Positions 22,946 through 35,172 of a DNA stretch of 64,000 nt are shown piece by piece. The stretch comes from Dendrolimus kikuchii. Taxonomy: Eukaryota; Arthropoda; Insecta; Lepidoptera; Lasiocampidae. The stretch is taken from positions 1,701,051 through 1,765,050 of the forward strand of contig CM034391.1 of the NCBI GenBank assembly GCA_019925095.2. Reading direction: 5' to 3'. The position numbers were made by a program, and so were the translations under genes. Within the stretch, counting starts at the first letter, position 1. Each line of letters begins with the position of its first letter. The notes beneath the pieces were generated by a model that saw only the letters and a list, made by a program, of their open reading frames with translations, had not been told where the DNA came from and made no database searches.

Positions 22946-23397
22946 TCTATATATATATAAAGGAAAGTCGTGTTAGTAACACCATTTATAACTCAAGAAC
23001 GGTTGTATCGATTTGGCTAAAAATTGGATTGTTGGGGGAGGTACCTTAGAACCAGGAAACGGACATAGGATACTTTTTATCCCGTTGGAACCGGTAGGTG
23101 GCGCTGAGATCGGGTTCTAGAATCCTCCTAATCACCTGGAGCGATTTTGGTGATTTTGTTTTTGTGTGTTTGAGTGGGTTCCCGGATGGTTTAGATTCAA
23201 TTAGAACCGGTAGGTGTCGCTGAGATCGGGTTCTAGAATCCTCCTAATCACCGTAGCGATTTTGGTGTTTTTGTTTTTGTATGTTTGAGTGGGTCCCAGT
23301 TGGTTTAAATCCACAATTGGAGCCGGTAGGTGGCGCTGGGAACGGGTCCTAGATTTTTATTTTTTCAGAGCAGGACAACATCTGCCGGGGCCGCTAG
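22946..23397 (+). mobile_element. Complete non-autonomous Helitron, 452 bp, three internal units
   Basis: A|TCTATATATATATAAAGG to GCCGGGGCCGCTAG|T, with terminal hairpin-forming CAGGACAACATCTGCCGG. Units starting GGTAGGTG occur at 23093, 23209 and 23324 (116 and 115 bp apart), the most of any copy here. Confidence 0.9.
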
Positions 23398-24410
23398 TAT
23401 TATTATAGTTATAATAATGTCATGACGTACTAAAATTTTATACTGCAACATATCTGCATAAATTGCTTACATACTTGGCAAGATAAAAACGCTATACAAA
23501 ATATAGTATAAGAGGCCCATCCGTAATAATAATCATTAGACATTGTTATCCAAACAATAACTTGCTGAACGCTTAATGAAAGTATGGTAAAATGCTCCTT
23601 TCACTTTCTGTCGAATAGCTTGTCAAGAGACTTATAATGTACTAAATCTGTTGAGGGTGTATTCATTGTAGAAACGTAACACTCCCAACAGTTATACATA
23701 TATATGTATTGTCACGACTGTTTCTCGCTGAGGTAGGCAGAGGTCATGGATCTCCATCTGCTACGATGCTGACAAACAATTTAGTATAAATCTGTTGGGG
23801 GTGTCGAGTTTGTACAATGTATTTCTTTTTAAATAAGGTATTTATAAAGAAATACCTCATTAATATTACCATCTAATCTAAAGAGATTAATAAGTAATTT
23901 AAATATTTTATAACTAAAAGTAATCTTACTAATTTCATTGACTAAAAAAAATGTATCTAATTAATATGATTGTTAATTAATTAGAGTATCGATTTGAAGA
24001 GATCGGTAGGGGCAGCAAAATTTGAATAGCCTACAGGCGGCAATTGTTTTAAACCCGCCCCTGCTGGCACTGCTAGTTGTTACTAAAGATGTTACGACTT
24101 CATTAACGATGGGTAATCAACTGAAATTTCAAAACAATTGCCTTCCGACTAATGACGGTACAATAGCCGCCTAAAAAACCGGTTGATGGCTATTTGGCTT
24201 ATGGGTGAATGACTTGCTAAACCACTGCCGACGGCTGACGACAGCCATAAACTTGCCAGTTTTTGATTTTAAACCACAACCTTTATAGCCAGTGCAGAAG
24301 TTGGTGGAAACTTCGCCGGGGCTATTTTGTGAATAAGCGCTATTTAACTGGCTACTCCAATAGCTTCATAAAGCTGGTTACATATAAGGTCTATAAATAA
24401 AATATGCTGT
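23398..24410. other. Unassigned spacer
   Basis: No gene seen. The segment CTGAGGTAGGCAGAGGTCAT (23731-23750) has the look of a dispersed repeat, and 24030-24075 is GC-richer. Neither was matched within the window. Confidence 0.35.
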
Positions 24411-24960
24411 TATGCAGTATTACCATGAACAACTAACACGCCGGCAAATACTAATCACATTATCATACCTTCACCTTAGCTACCGCGCTACGCTTCCGCG
24501 TGCCGCGCGTCACCGTTCACTTTCACTAGACCAAAGGGGGGTACTGCCTGACCGAACTGCAATAGATACACGCACAAAAATCACACAGCACAAACTACTC
24601 AATCAACTACGAGGTAAGGTACAATTTTCAACGCGTACAAATTTGTATTTTTTTCCGTACGAACGATTCGAGTTCAAACAATATTGCACTCAATCTTCTG
24701 GAGCGTAAAGTCTTGTTTTGTTTGGGTGCATCGGTGGATACGTCGGCGTCAAGGCCGCACGTTCGTCGCAGTGTCTGTTTACTTTCCCTAGCGGTCAATG
24801 GTCAGTTTGGTTTGTTGGTTCTGGGACTTTTTGGATCCCATTCAAGGTCGCCCCGTTGTGTGAATGACGGGTAGCATTGAACACGAGCTGCTGTCAATCT
24901 TTGCTGGATCGCTGGTAATTATAACTCGAGTTGGTAAGGTCGGTGACTAACGCGGTGTTT
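24411..24960. other. GC-richer block, candidate promoter/first exon
   Basis: A 98-codon plus-strand frame (24412-24708) includes RATLPRAARHRSLSLDQRG. CTACGAG|GTAAGGTA near 24610 would make a good donor site, and GAGTTG|GTAAGGTC near 24932 another. No family recognised. Open frames this long are expected by chance in GC-richer DNA, so coding is unproven. Confidence 0.25.
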
Positions 24961-25270
24961 GAGTTCATAGTTTTTTCTGTAAATATCTATTAAAAACCTT
25001 TTGCTATGATTCATTTACCTAAGGGTTCATTGGTTATTTTGATAAAAACGAAACCCAATACAATAGACACGTCTACACAGGTGTAGACCTCTTTAAGTAT
25101 ATTCTCAAAAACGATTGGATCTTAATGAATGTGATTTGAAAAAAGGTATATGCTATATACAAGAGTAGAGCAGACAGGTTGACGATCCACCTGATAAAAG
25201 GGATTACCCTCGCATGTGCACATGTAACACCAGAGGACTTGAAGAGATTGTTTTCGCAGATTCTGTATAT

Positions 25271-25579
25271 CTCCGTGCAGGAACGGAAAAAGAATACTAA
25301 TTCCTGCGGCCGAGCGGCCTGTTGTAAGAGGTGACAGAACAACCTATAGCCAGGTGGTAGTGCATTTGCCCGATTGGATAGTTACCAACCCTGGTCTAGA
25401 GTATGCCGCCATAACAACTTTGAGTGTGTTCCGACATCAGTGGTCAGTTTCCAGTTTCTCCTTCAAGGCCGGCAGTAATTGCCAGCACCTGTGATATTGC
25501 TAATGTCTATAGGCGACGATAGCTACTTTCCATCACAGTTGGGCCGGCAGCCTGTCTGCTGCGCTTCAGCAATAAAAAA
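25271..25579 (+). repeat. Rep-A copy
   Basis: Starts CTCCGTGCAGGAACGGAAAA and ends GCGCTTCAGCAATAAAAAAG. It is one of the more diverged full-length copies. A short reversed relative of its 3' part lies just upstream (25165-25235). Confidence 0.85.
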
Positions 25580-26133
25580 GAATATCGCATTTGAAATTAA
25601 ACCCATTGCTACATCTGAGTGAAACTGTCAATAACTAAGTATAACATTATCTCAGGTGGAGCAATAGGGTTAGACAGTTAGAGATACATACAACTTCCTT
25701 AATTCGAAAAAATACAACATGGCGGCTGTTGTTCTAATAATTTAGGCGGACTGTAAAATTCTTTTTGTTATTTCAAAGTCAGCTGCCTGAGCCTTGTTTG
25801 AGGCCAAGCAGTTGAATCTAGTCACCAATATTACGAATCTAACCTTAGTCTTGACATTGTACACATATTATGAATAATATAATATCAACAAATCCTTGAC
25901 AGGTGACTTATTAATTTAAAGCTGTTATATATACTGACACACTGGCAAAGTTCAATGTTGCAACTTCGCCTTTTGATATAGGTCACCATTGAGGCTAAAT
26001 TTATAAGGTTTACAAAAAATGAGGCCAACCACGCTCGTTACTCATATGCGACCTGTTACAGAAGGCTTGCTTCTACAAATATTAGTGACGCTAAATGTTT
26101 ATTTGATAAATATTTACCGTCTAGACATCCTGT

Positions 26134-26384
26134 TGTCCGTGGAGAAACGGAGAAAGGATACAATTACCTGAGGCCTGTCGTAAGAGGCAACAAAAGAACC
26201 TACGGCGAAGTGGTAGGGTATTTGCCTGTCTTGAGCTGTGTTCTGGCATTAGTGACCATGTTCCAGTCTCCCTTAAGAGAGCAGCAGCGCATTTATAGCA
26301 CCTTTGATGTTGCAAATGTCCATAGGCGATGGTAACCGCTTTCCTTCAAGTGGAAGCCTGTCTGCTGAACTCATGCAATAAAAC
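26134..26384 (+). repeat. Rep-A copy, shortened middle
   Basis: Starts GTCCGTGGAGAAACGGAG and ends CTCATGCAATAAAAC. Lacks the GGCCGGGCGG box and the block after GGGTATTTGCC. Confidence 0.8.
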
Positions 26385-26839
26385 AAAATGCTCTATCGTA
26401 CTACTTGGCTTGAAAATATTCAAAGTTATTTGAATATACGGAATTTAATTGAATATATCAAAATTTAATTGAACACGCGATATTATCTCAAAATTTCAAG
26501 TTCACATTGCCAATGTAATACTTCTATTTGAATTAAGCAGTTCCTTGTTTATAAAAAAAAACATTCACGTCCACATTGGTGTTAACAAATATAATATTTG
26601 ACCTTAATATATATTTTTATATCCGTGACGAACCGCGCTATAGGTCGTATTAAGTAATTTTTTATAGTTACGACCTCGTTCTTCAAAGTCAGAATTTTTT
26701 AATTAATTTAGGTCAGGACTGCGAGTTTGATACTCATAATTAAAGTTAGTTTTAACTACTTCAGTCTAGTCTGTAGTATAGGTTCGCGTTTGACCACGAT
26801 CTCGCCTTATGTGGAGCGAAGATATGGTCTAGTATGGAG

Positions 26840-26945
26840 CACGTTTATCTAGGAGGTACCTACTCACACGGACTTGAAGACACCCAGGTTATAAGTATCA
26901 GGAAAGACAGACTCCGGCAATGAGTTCCACTCCTCTATAGTTGTT
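26840..26945 (-). mobile_element. Jockey/CR1-like LINE C-terminal fragment
   Basis: Minus strand reads EEWNSLPESVFPDTYNLG then VFKS, a frequent end of LINE proteins in insects (WN-LP--VFP--Y-LGVFK). Stops follow. Different family from L-D. Confidence 0.7.
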
Positions 26946-27310
26946 ATTGGACTTGACTTTATGTTGTTGGTCCGAAGACCTTACAACTTTACCGGGGTTT
27001 TTGGGGCGAGTGCCTTTGGGAGGCGAAGGCGCTCGAGCCCGAGAGGGGCAACTTGCTCGTGGGAGCTCCCTAAGGAGTTTTACCTCGGCTGGACTGTTGC
27101 CATGAGAGGGGATGAATTTAATGAGAACGGGCGACGGGTAATATAAAGCCCGAGGGGAAGGATCCCGGCGGGCCGGGATCGGTGGTTCGCAGCGCCCTAC
27201 GCTATCTTACTGCCGTTTCGCAACGTGTTATGGCTGGGAGAAAAGAAACGGCGAAAGAACTCCTCTACAGTGTGTATGATGAACCTAGATGCAAAGCGCT
27301 TCGTTCTTAT
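26946..27310. other. GC-rich unassigned block with Rep-E core at its right
   Basis: GGCGCTCGAGCCCGAGAGG and GGATCCCGGCGGGCCGGGAT are strongly GC-rich, probably an old mobile element. At 27200-27290 the text GCCGTTTCGCAACGTGTTAT resembles the Rep-E core (CCGCTTCGCAACATGTTG). Confidence 0.35.
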
Positions 27311-27689
27311 AGGTGGTAAGTCTTGATTAATAAATGTATTCAATAATCAATTGCTAAGCTGTCGGGATTAAAAGCTTAGCAAAGTATGTATGAATTTTAT
27401 CTCAGTTATCTCAAAAAAGACATACAGCTTACGTGCCATTATCAAATTAAAGTAAAAATGTGCATTCATGATCGGATAAAACGGACAAACAGGCAGTCAA
27501 AAAAATCTGTAAATAACTGTTTGTAACCTCGTGGTCTTAATTAGTATAATTATTATCACATTTTTAAATTCCTTGTACAAACCCGACACCGCAAACAGAT
27601 TTTTTATATATGAAGATAAGTAGATATGCATATAAGGAGAGACACTTTTTAAGACCGTATTTTAAATGATCTAATTATATTTTCTTAAG

Positions 27690-28145
27690 TTTTCGCATCA
27701 TCACAACATCAAGGGGGTCACAGACAGAATTGGTCACATCCTCAGGCGAGCTTCAATCAAAACATATTTCAAGCCGCAGAAAAAGATCAACCAATTTCTG
27801 AGACCTGTGAAATGCAATATCCCACTCCAGGATGCAGGAGTTTACAAGTTTGATTGTGAATGTGGATTGTCATACATTGGGCAAACAAAGAGGAGCATAG
27901 AAACACGAGTAAAAGAACACATTGCTGACATGAAACACACAAGGTCTACGAAGTCTGCGATCAGTGAACACACGCTGGATAAACCCAACCACTACATCAG
28001 ATTCGATAACCCACAAATCCTCGCGAAAGAGAATCGTTTCATACCTAGAATGATGCGTGAGGCTATTGAAATCAAAAAACACCCAAATTTCAATAGAGAA
28101 GATGGTTGGCAAGTACCACCTGTTTGGGATCCAATTATCTCGTAA
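27690..28145 (+). mobile_element. Penelope-like element, GIY-YIG endonuclease end
   Basis: The open frame reads IKGVTDRIGHILRRASIKT, FKPQKKINQFLRP and then, from 27807, a GIY-YIG domain: DAGVYKFDCECGLSYIGQT, RSIETRVKEH, SAISEHTL, MMREAIEIKKH, ending DPIIS with TAA at 28143-28145. GVY and YIG are the signature pair. The CxC pair and the histidines are the extra metal-binding type residues seen in Penelope endonucleases. The RT domain is missing (stops begin near 27682), so this is a 5'-truncated copy. Confidence 0.9.
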
Positions 28146-28478
28146 TACAACATAACGAGAAAATTCTCGACGATACCGATGCATTGCATCGTCAATATAT
28201 CTCAGCAAACACTGGCACAATCACAGCACGCGACACGTAATGTATTGCAGACGTAACAGCCAGCTGTCGAGTGAAAGTGAACAGAATCATGCTGCGAGCA
28301 GACGTTTCTGCGGCAAAACTTGGTTTCTCAACACCAGCTTGCGATCTAACGTGATACGATGCTACTAAAGATTTTATAATCGAATGTGGCGTTATAGACG
28401 TTGCTAGTATTTGTCCTGAAGCTTTCTTGTTCTTTTATAAATGGTTCAACTCGAGCGATTGTGAAAATGTAATAAAAT
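28138..28478 (+). repeat. Direct repeat copy 1, Penelope 3' region
   Basis: From TCTCGTAATACAACATAACG to GATTGTGAAAATGTAAT. It begins within the last codons of the GIY-YIG frame and repeats 486 bp downstream with only a few changes. Confidence 0.9.
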
Positions 28479-28623
28479 TACCGCGCATAAAACCGTTAAA
28501 ACGTAGTTTTATTATGATCTAATTATTTCAATTTTTTTTGTTAATTTTATAATTGCTACGTCTTTTCACTTTACGTTAATAAGTCATCGTAATATGTTCC
28601 ACATTATAACTACGATGAAATGG
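28479..28623. other. Spacer between the direct repeats, with Rep-E terminus
   Basis: TTACCGCGCATAAAACCG then TTAAAACGTAGTTTTATTAT closely matches the end of Rep-E at 44611-44645, tying Rep-E to this Penelope-like element. Confidence 0.6.
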
Positions 28624-28965
28624 TCTCGTAATACAACATAACGAGAAAATTCTCGACGATACCGATGCATTGCATCGTCAATATATCTCAGCAAACACTG
28701 GCACAATCACAGCACGCGACACGTAATGTATTGCAGACGTAACAGCCAGCTGTCGAGTGAAAGTGAACAGAATCATGCTGCGAGCAGACGTTTCTGCGGC
28801 AAAACTTGGTTTCTCAACACCAGCTTGCGATCTAACGTGATATGATGCTACTACAGAATTTATAATCGAATGTGGCGTTATAGACGTTGTTGCTAGTATT
28901 TGTCCTGAAGCTTTCTTGTTCTTTTATAAATGGTTCAACTCGACTGATTGTGAAAATGTAATCAA
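28624..28965 (+). repeat. Direct repeat copy 2, without the coding part
   Basis: Same as 28138-28478 apart from a few substitutions and a 3-bp insertion (GTTGTTGC for GTTGC). The reading frame does not precede it. Confidence 0.9.
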
Positions 28966-29167
28966 GCTACCTGCTCGAGCTTTGTCAAATGGAATAGATA
29001 GACATAGTACATACAGATGATAAAGATACATACGACATACGCACAAACGCACATACACATAAAAACTCATTGGTAATATTAACATAAATAACTTTTAACT
29101 CTTTATCTAGTATTAGAATATATTATTATTATATAGATATTTAATGCACATAGACATCGCATCTATA

Positions 29168-29535
29168 TCTCTATATATATATATAAAAATCAATGCCATT
29201 TTTGGTTGTAATTTTATAACTTGAGAACGACTTTACCGATTTTGATGAAATTTTGTATGTGTGTTTGAGTGGGTCCCGGGATGGTTTAGATCCACAATTG
29301 GAACCGGTAGGTGGCGCTGAGCTCGGGTTCTAGAATCCTCCTAATCACCGGGAGCGATATTGGTGATTTTGTTTTTGTGTGTTTGAGTGGGTTCCCGGAT
29401 GGTTTAGATTTGCAATTAGAACCGATAAGTGGCGCTGAGCTCGGGTTCTAGAATCCTCCTAATCACCGGGAGCGATTTTGGTGATTTTGTTTTTGTGTGT
29501 TTGAGTGGGAAGACAACGTCTGCCGGGGCCGCTAG
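29168..29535 (+). mobile_element. Non-autonomous Helitron, 368 bp
   Basis: A|TCTCTATATATATATATAA to GCCGGGGCCGCTAG|T. Internal units at 29306 and 29424. Part of the last unit before the AGACAACGTCTGCC hairpin is deleted. Confidence 0.85.
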
Positions 29536-29705
29536 TACTACATGTATAATGAGGACCATATGATCGAAGCGAATTCAACTGTGGCCCGTCACACAGGCTC
29601 TAAAGAGACCGAGCGTGGATATCAGAGTTTCTTTTGGGACGCCTCTTGTTCTAAATGTTCTTTGTATTTTAGTAATATTGTATATATATAACAATCTTTT
29701 TTTTT

Positions 29706-29832
29706 ATAATCGGCAGACAAACACACATATTGTATATCCCCAAATTAAGCAAGTTACGTATGTGTTATGGGTAACATACAACGGACTACTCTGGGGCCGA
29801 TCCCAGACACCCAGACCATAGTAAATAACGGA
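29706..29832 (-). mobile_element. tRNA-derived SINE body (SINE-C), head missing
   Basis: ATAATCGGCAGACAAACACA, GTGTTATGGGTAACATACAA and GGGGCCGATCCCAGACACCC are the reverse complement of the 3' body at 36180-36319. The promoter-bearing head is absent. Confidence 0.75.
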
Positions 29833-30549
29833 GAAAATACCCGGAGATACAACGGAGTATGAACCCTTTATTGTTTATAAGTTTATACATTTTCATATCA
29901 TTTCATGTAGTGTAAATAAAAAAAAACTGTAACTCTAGTTACTTACATATTTCTTCGAGAAAATAACAACTAATCTAAGGAAAAAGAATAAGTTACATTA
30001 ACAACTACTACATAACTTATGCTTCTCAAAGTCTTTCTTTTCAGAGGAAGGAATAATATACTCGCAATATTATTGAGTTTTATAGTTTTTTTAATATATA
30101 AAAAAATAAACATTAATTTTCTGGTAACAAGTAGTTTCAGTAGCAAAAGTTAAGTGAACATATATCAGGAACCGTTGAGTATTATTCCTAATTATTTCCT
30201 GTTTCAGGTTCATAAATAATATAGCAATTAACACGTTTGAGTCTCTTATATATTCCTTTTGTTTCGTTTGTTTGTTATTATTAATTACCTTTGTCTATGA
30301 TCTCTCCTAGTATCCATTGTTATTAAACTAATACTAATTACCCATGTTTATCACCGAATACTTCTTAGCCTTTGTACTATAATTTTGTTAATAGTTGCTT
30401 TATATGACAATTAATTCCACTATCATTTCTATTTATTTAATCTACATTATTCGTTTTCAATTTCAATATCATAATTCAAATTCAGTATCTTATAATTATT
30501 TGAAAAATTTCTGGAATATTTTTGAATGTAAGTAACACAAAATTAAATT
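29833..30549. other. AT-rich spacer
   Basis: Nothing recognised; several T- and A-runs. Confidence 0.45.
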
Positions 30550-30561
30550 CACTTCATAATA

Positions 30562-30827
30562 CATACATACATACATAACTTCACGCCAGTTCCCTTGCGG
30601 GGTAGGCACGGACAACAGAGTGCCATTTAGGCTTATTCTTACACACCTCACTTGCTTCTTTGACATTCGTAACTCTTGTCATGCACGCTCGTCTGTTCTT
30701 AAGGCACCTGACATCACCTTCTGCTAGTACACGATCAATTTGATCATGGAAGGTGTGTCGTGGCCTTCCACGACTTCTGCATCCATCCACTTTTGCATTG
30801 TATATTGTACATTGTATTTGCATGTAA
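30562..30827 (-). mobile_element. L-A LINE copy with TSD
   Basis: The 12-bp repeat cacttcataata flanks it (30550-30561 and 30828-30839). Minus-strand frame from IYNAKVDGCRSRGRPRH to ARELA. Confidence 0.9.
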
Positions 30828-30839
30828 CACTTCATAATA

Positions 30840-33800
30840 TATTTCTAAGACATGATTTCATATTTACGTTTAACATTCATGTTTCAACGAAGAACATTAT
30901 AACGCTATAATTCCTGTTCTCTGTATACTTAAGAATCAATTCAACGTTTCCAACGAATGTATCTCCGTCTTTTTAAATTACCAAAACGTTGCTTAATTTT
31001 AGTACTTCGTATCTTAGATAAGAATCACGATCAGCTCAGCTCACTTCTCGTTTACGACTTAAGCAACCTTCATGGTTACGAAATTGGTATCTTCCTTCAA
31101 TACTGGTCTCACAATAAAGTAATTTATCATATTTATGAACCTAATAAACATTCAAAATCAATTAATAGATATAATTAGTCTAAAGATCGAGATTAATTGT
31201 TAACAATCACAAGGTCTTAGTTCCGCTGAGAATCGATACATACCTCCTATATTTGTTTAAACAGAAGTATAGCTAGCTCTGTGTCCTAAGAAGTTAAAAA
31301 TGTATGGTGGTTATCGGTGGCGATTATTCTTTGCTGGCCACCGACAACATTATATCTTTTTGCAAAACATTTGATAGATACTACTATTACTAATCTGAAC
31401 TTACGAAATTGTTTTACGTCATCATGTAATAGTAAAGGTTAATAAACAATGTTTTCTTTTTAATGCAGCTCATTGGTCTTTCATTATTGCTTCAACCTGA
31501 AAGAGGCCTACATTCCTTAGTGAATGGTTACGGTCTACTGATCGATTACCTCAGATTAGGATCACTTCTCGTTCACGGTTAGCCGGCCAACCTTCAGCAT
31601 TGGTTACGAAACTAATACTTTTTCCTTCCTTTACACTTGTTATAGTATCATCAGCGATTGTTATGCCTGTTGCCTCCTCCTTTATAACGTAATGTAATTC
31701 TCGTTGAGGAAAAGTTTCTTGATTAGTTATGTTGCTCTTGAAGTTTCTAAAGCTACATAGTGAATCATTCAAATCATCTGATTATTGTAATGATCATGAT
31801 CATTCAAGTGTTTCAATACGAAGCTCAAATTTGCAATTTAATATGAAACATAATATCACAAAATAAAACCGCTTAAGCAACAGCTATCGAATTATGCTCC
31901 CAAAAGATTACATCACAAGTTCTTAGTTCATATCTTTCAGATAGTGTTTTGTAGTGAAAATAGGTAAGGCTGTAAGGCTTGATAAACTACCAGGTATCAA
32001 GGAATTGTTAACAATATCAGTTTTAAATTAAGACATTACATCAACAGGAGTTTCTTAGTCATGGATACAAATTTCAAATTAAACGCGGAAACATTCGAAG
32101 GTTTTGATGACAAAAGTGCGTAGTGTACGGAATGCCGAGGGCCGAAGACATTTGGCTGGGAGACGTCAAGGCGAAGGGCTTGGGCAACGTCCAGTAACAC
32201 GGACATTGTGTAATATCAATCTATTCTGGTATAATCTTGTGTATTTTAGACTGTACTGTATTTTGATACACTTTGATTACTTGCGATATTAATCTGATTG
32301 GGAATTTAAGCGTGTGTTTGATTTGTTTTCTTATTAGTACTTTGACTAGTTTCAATTTCAATAAGCTGTCATGGTCTAAACAGTAAACAAACATGAAGTC
32401 GATTAATTAGAATGAAACAAGTTGAGTTATTCTGTAAATACGACAGACAACTATTTTAAATTATACGTCTATTATATCAGTTATAACCTAGTTTTAATTA
32501 TATTGTATTAATAGCTTAGAATGTATCAAGAAAGAATTTTATTTGTTTGATATAGTATAAAACTTGTTTATCAAAAAGAATATCATTGATGAGTATATTT
32601 CAATTACCATCATGCTATGTATAAAGAGGCAGTGTCTTTCAATCTTTTCGTCATATATTATTTATAACCGCAACGCAAAATGTATTCATGAATTCTCTCT
32701 CGTTTATATTTTAAGTGCGCCTTAGATTAACGTGTTTGTTATTTTTGTTTATTTTGTATAACTTCCTTGTTATCATTTATCATTTGAAATAGTCTTGTGT
32801 CACTACCAATGAACTTGACAGTGGTATCTAAATTTGTATCATAATGTTATTTTGTTCAACAAATATATTTTTATCTTTGGCTTCTTCACCTCAGTATTAC
32901 ATATATTTTGTTGTTTTTATGCTAATATTATATGTAAGTGCGATAATAATTGTATCTGTCTTACCATCTGTTACCTTTACAAGGCCTTGATTAAGATCCT
33001 ATTTTCAGTAAATTTGGTATAGAGCTATTGTACGAATCTGACATGACTATAGGATACTCTTGTAGCAGAAAAGAGATGAATCCTTAATAAGTATCAACGT
33101 CGTTTCTCACATTCAAACGCTTCACAAGCGAATCATCTGCACTTTATTGTCCCTGTGATCACTGCAACCGACATTTATTAAATTGCTTCAATGCTCTTCC
33201 TACAATTCAGTTCCCACACATATGCTTACAACCATCTATAGTGTTAGTGTGATTTGTGCTTTTGTTTCAAGCATTTCAGTGTTTGGCACTGTAAAATAAA
33301 TAAGTTGTATCATTACATTTTTTATTTATTTTATTACCATGTTTATTAACCATTGCATCTAACTTCTCCGGGATCAAAGTGATATGTTGTTAAATTTATC
33401 TTTCAATCTTCAATAATGGTTTTAATGAATTATCTCTTGGTGTATCGATTTTATTTTTTAATTAAGATGCTTAATCGTTGTTTCGTAGCATCTGCCTAAA
33501 ACTAATGAGCGTTAAGATTTTTAAAGTATTCAAGCAAGCAAAAGGAGACTATCATTTTCAATATTTTTAATAAGATGGTTATATGAATATGAACAAGTAC
33601 AGTCTTTATGAAAGGTCCAACGCCTTAAGGACCCATGAAAAAACTGTTAAGATCTCCCAATAAGGCATCGCTATTAATCTGGCAATGAGATCTGGTATTG
33701 AACTAAAGGTCGCCAATTTGCGTGACGTAAGCTATACCTAAAAGCGGTTTAAGCGCTCGAACACTGCCCTCATGACGTATGCACGTCGACCTTGAAATCG

Positions 33801-34950
33801 ACAACTTTCAACCAGGAAGCCGCTGCAGCGCTATGAGCTGTCACTTATATGGAGACGATGTTGCCTTATAAGAGGAGAAAAATTACCCGAAATGTCCAAT
33901 TTGTATATAACGATGACTCGAGTATGTATAATAATGTCATGTATGGAATTGTTATGAATGAAAATAATATTATAAAAATATTTATAATGATAGTCCGATT
34001 TAAAATTAATATATTATTGAATTTTATTGATGATCGCTTAGAAACTTGTGCTGGTGTTTAATTATTAGACATTTTTTTATAATTTGAACTTTAGCATTGC
34101 TATTGAAAGTTCGTTCGCTTTGCCATGACGACGACAGGATTGTGAGGAAATTGTAACGGCAGCGCCAAGAACTGCGACCGAAGCGCCATTTTTTTCTCTA
34201 TATTCATCTATCGCATGTAAATGACGGCATTTATAGCGATAAGAAGTATCCTAATTCATGATCCTTGATAGAAGCTATCTCTGTGTTCAGTTTAATTTAA
34301 ATCCGTGTATTAGTTTTCAGGTGATGCTATGACAGACATACAACAACTTTAACTTGCATTGTCGGCATCTGCTGCTCCGATTTAGTCGCCCTGATTTTCG
34401 TTATTTTATTTTTAACGCATTGTACAAACTCGAATCCTTTACAGATGTAATATAATAGAAAAAGGAGAAATGTGTTATTTAGAAATTAAACAATATCATT
34501 TGTTACCTAATTAATACAATTTGAAACAAGCCTCCTATGCTATACCATCTCACACATATAATGTATACTGATAAGGCTTCTGAAATAAGAATTTGAAAAA
34601 TGTTTTTGATCTTACGATTGACTCATTCTTAACTTTATTTCCTTAGTTGAAAAAACGGCCTGTCAACTAAAATCTATATACCACTTAGTTTAGGTGTTTA
34701 GTAACTGTAAAACCTGGCAACATTAAATTCAATGTCACAAAATCTCTTTATAGAGCTCGCATGAGTTGACAAATAAGCGAAAATAACCAATGGTTTACAT
34801 TTCAATTTAAAACTCTATTTATACCTTAGATTGTACAGCGATTTCCAACCTAACGACCTCTATGGCATCGCATTTTTGTTTGGATCATTCTTGCTGATAC
34901 CTTATTTGATATTGACTAATAATTGTTACCGGCTTCGGAGAAATAATACT
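30840..34950. other. Long AT-rich stretch with almost no shared repeats
   Basis: The largest part of the window without Rep-A, L-A or Helitrons. No gene recognised. Small islands of interest are the minus frame at 31551-31772, GGCCGAAGACATTTGGCTGG at 32139-32158, and a GC-richer patch at 33700-33850. It may be an intron or intergenic. Confidence 0.4.
31551..31772 (-). CDS. Unidentified 73-codon frame
   Basis: MNDSLCSFRNFKSNITNQET, then IKEEATGITIADDTITSV and SFVTNAEGWPANREREV. The composition looks protein-like and less AT-biased than the flanks, and the acidic and polar pattern could be an old gag-like or host exon. No motif, no convincing splice sites. Low confidence. Confidence 0.2.
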   Translation of the reverse strand: MNDSLCSFRNFKSNITNQETFPQRELHYVIKEEATGITIADDTITSVKEGKSISFVTNAEGWPANREREVILI

Positions 34951-34956
34951 GTTCTC

Positions 34957-35172
34957 TATGGCCGGGCAGCCTTCCGTAAGAAACGACCAAACAATCCACA
35001 GTCAGGTGGTAGGAGGGTATTTACCCGTCTGGGTGGCTACCAACCCTGATGTAGAGTATGCCGCCATAACAACCTTGAGTTACGTTCCGACATTAGTGGC
35101 CAGGTTCGAGTCCCCCTTTAGAGAGCGGACGACTGTAACTGCTTTCCTGCCTGTCTGCTGAACTCATGCAAT
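34957..35172 (+). repeat. Diverged Rep-A copy
   Basis: GGCCGGGCAGCCTTCCGTAAG to CTGAACTCATGCAAT, with the middle block CATTAGTGGCCAGGTTCGAG. It lacks the 5'-most box and part of the 3' region. Confidence 0.8.

Noticed and set aside
34957..35172. Perfect B-box GGTTCGAGTCC in a Rep-A copy as evidence of a tRNA-derived head
   Set aside because: It lies near the element's middle, most other copies read GGTTCCAGTCTCC, and no A-box lies at a suitable distance. Probably chance.
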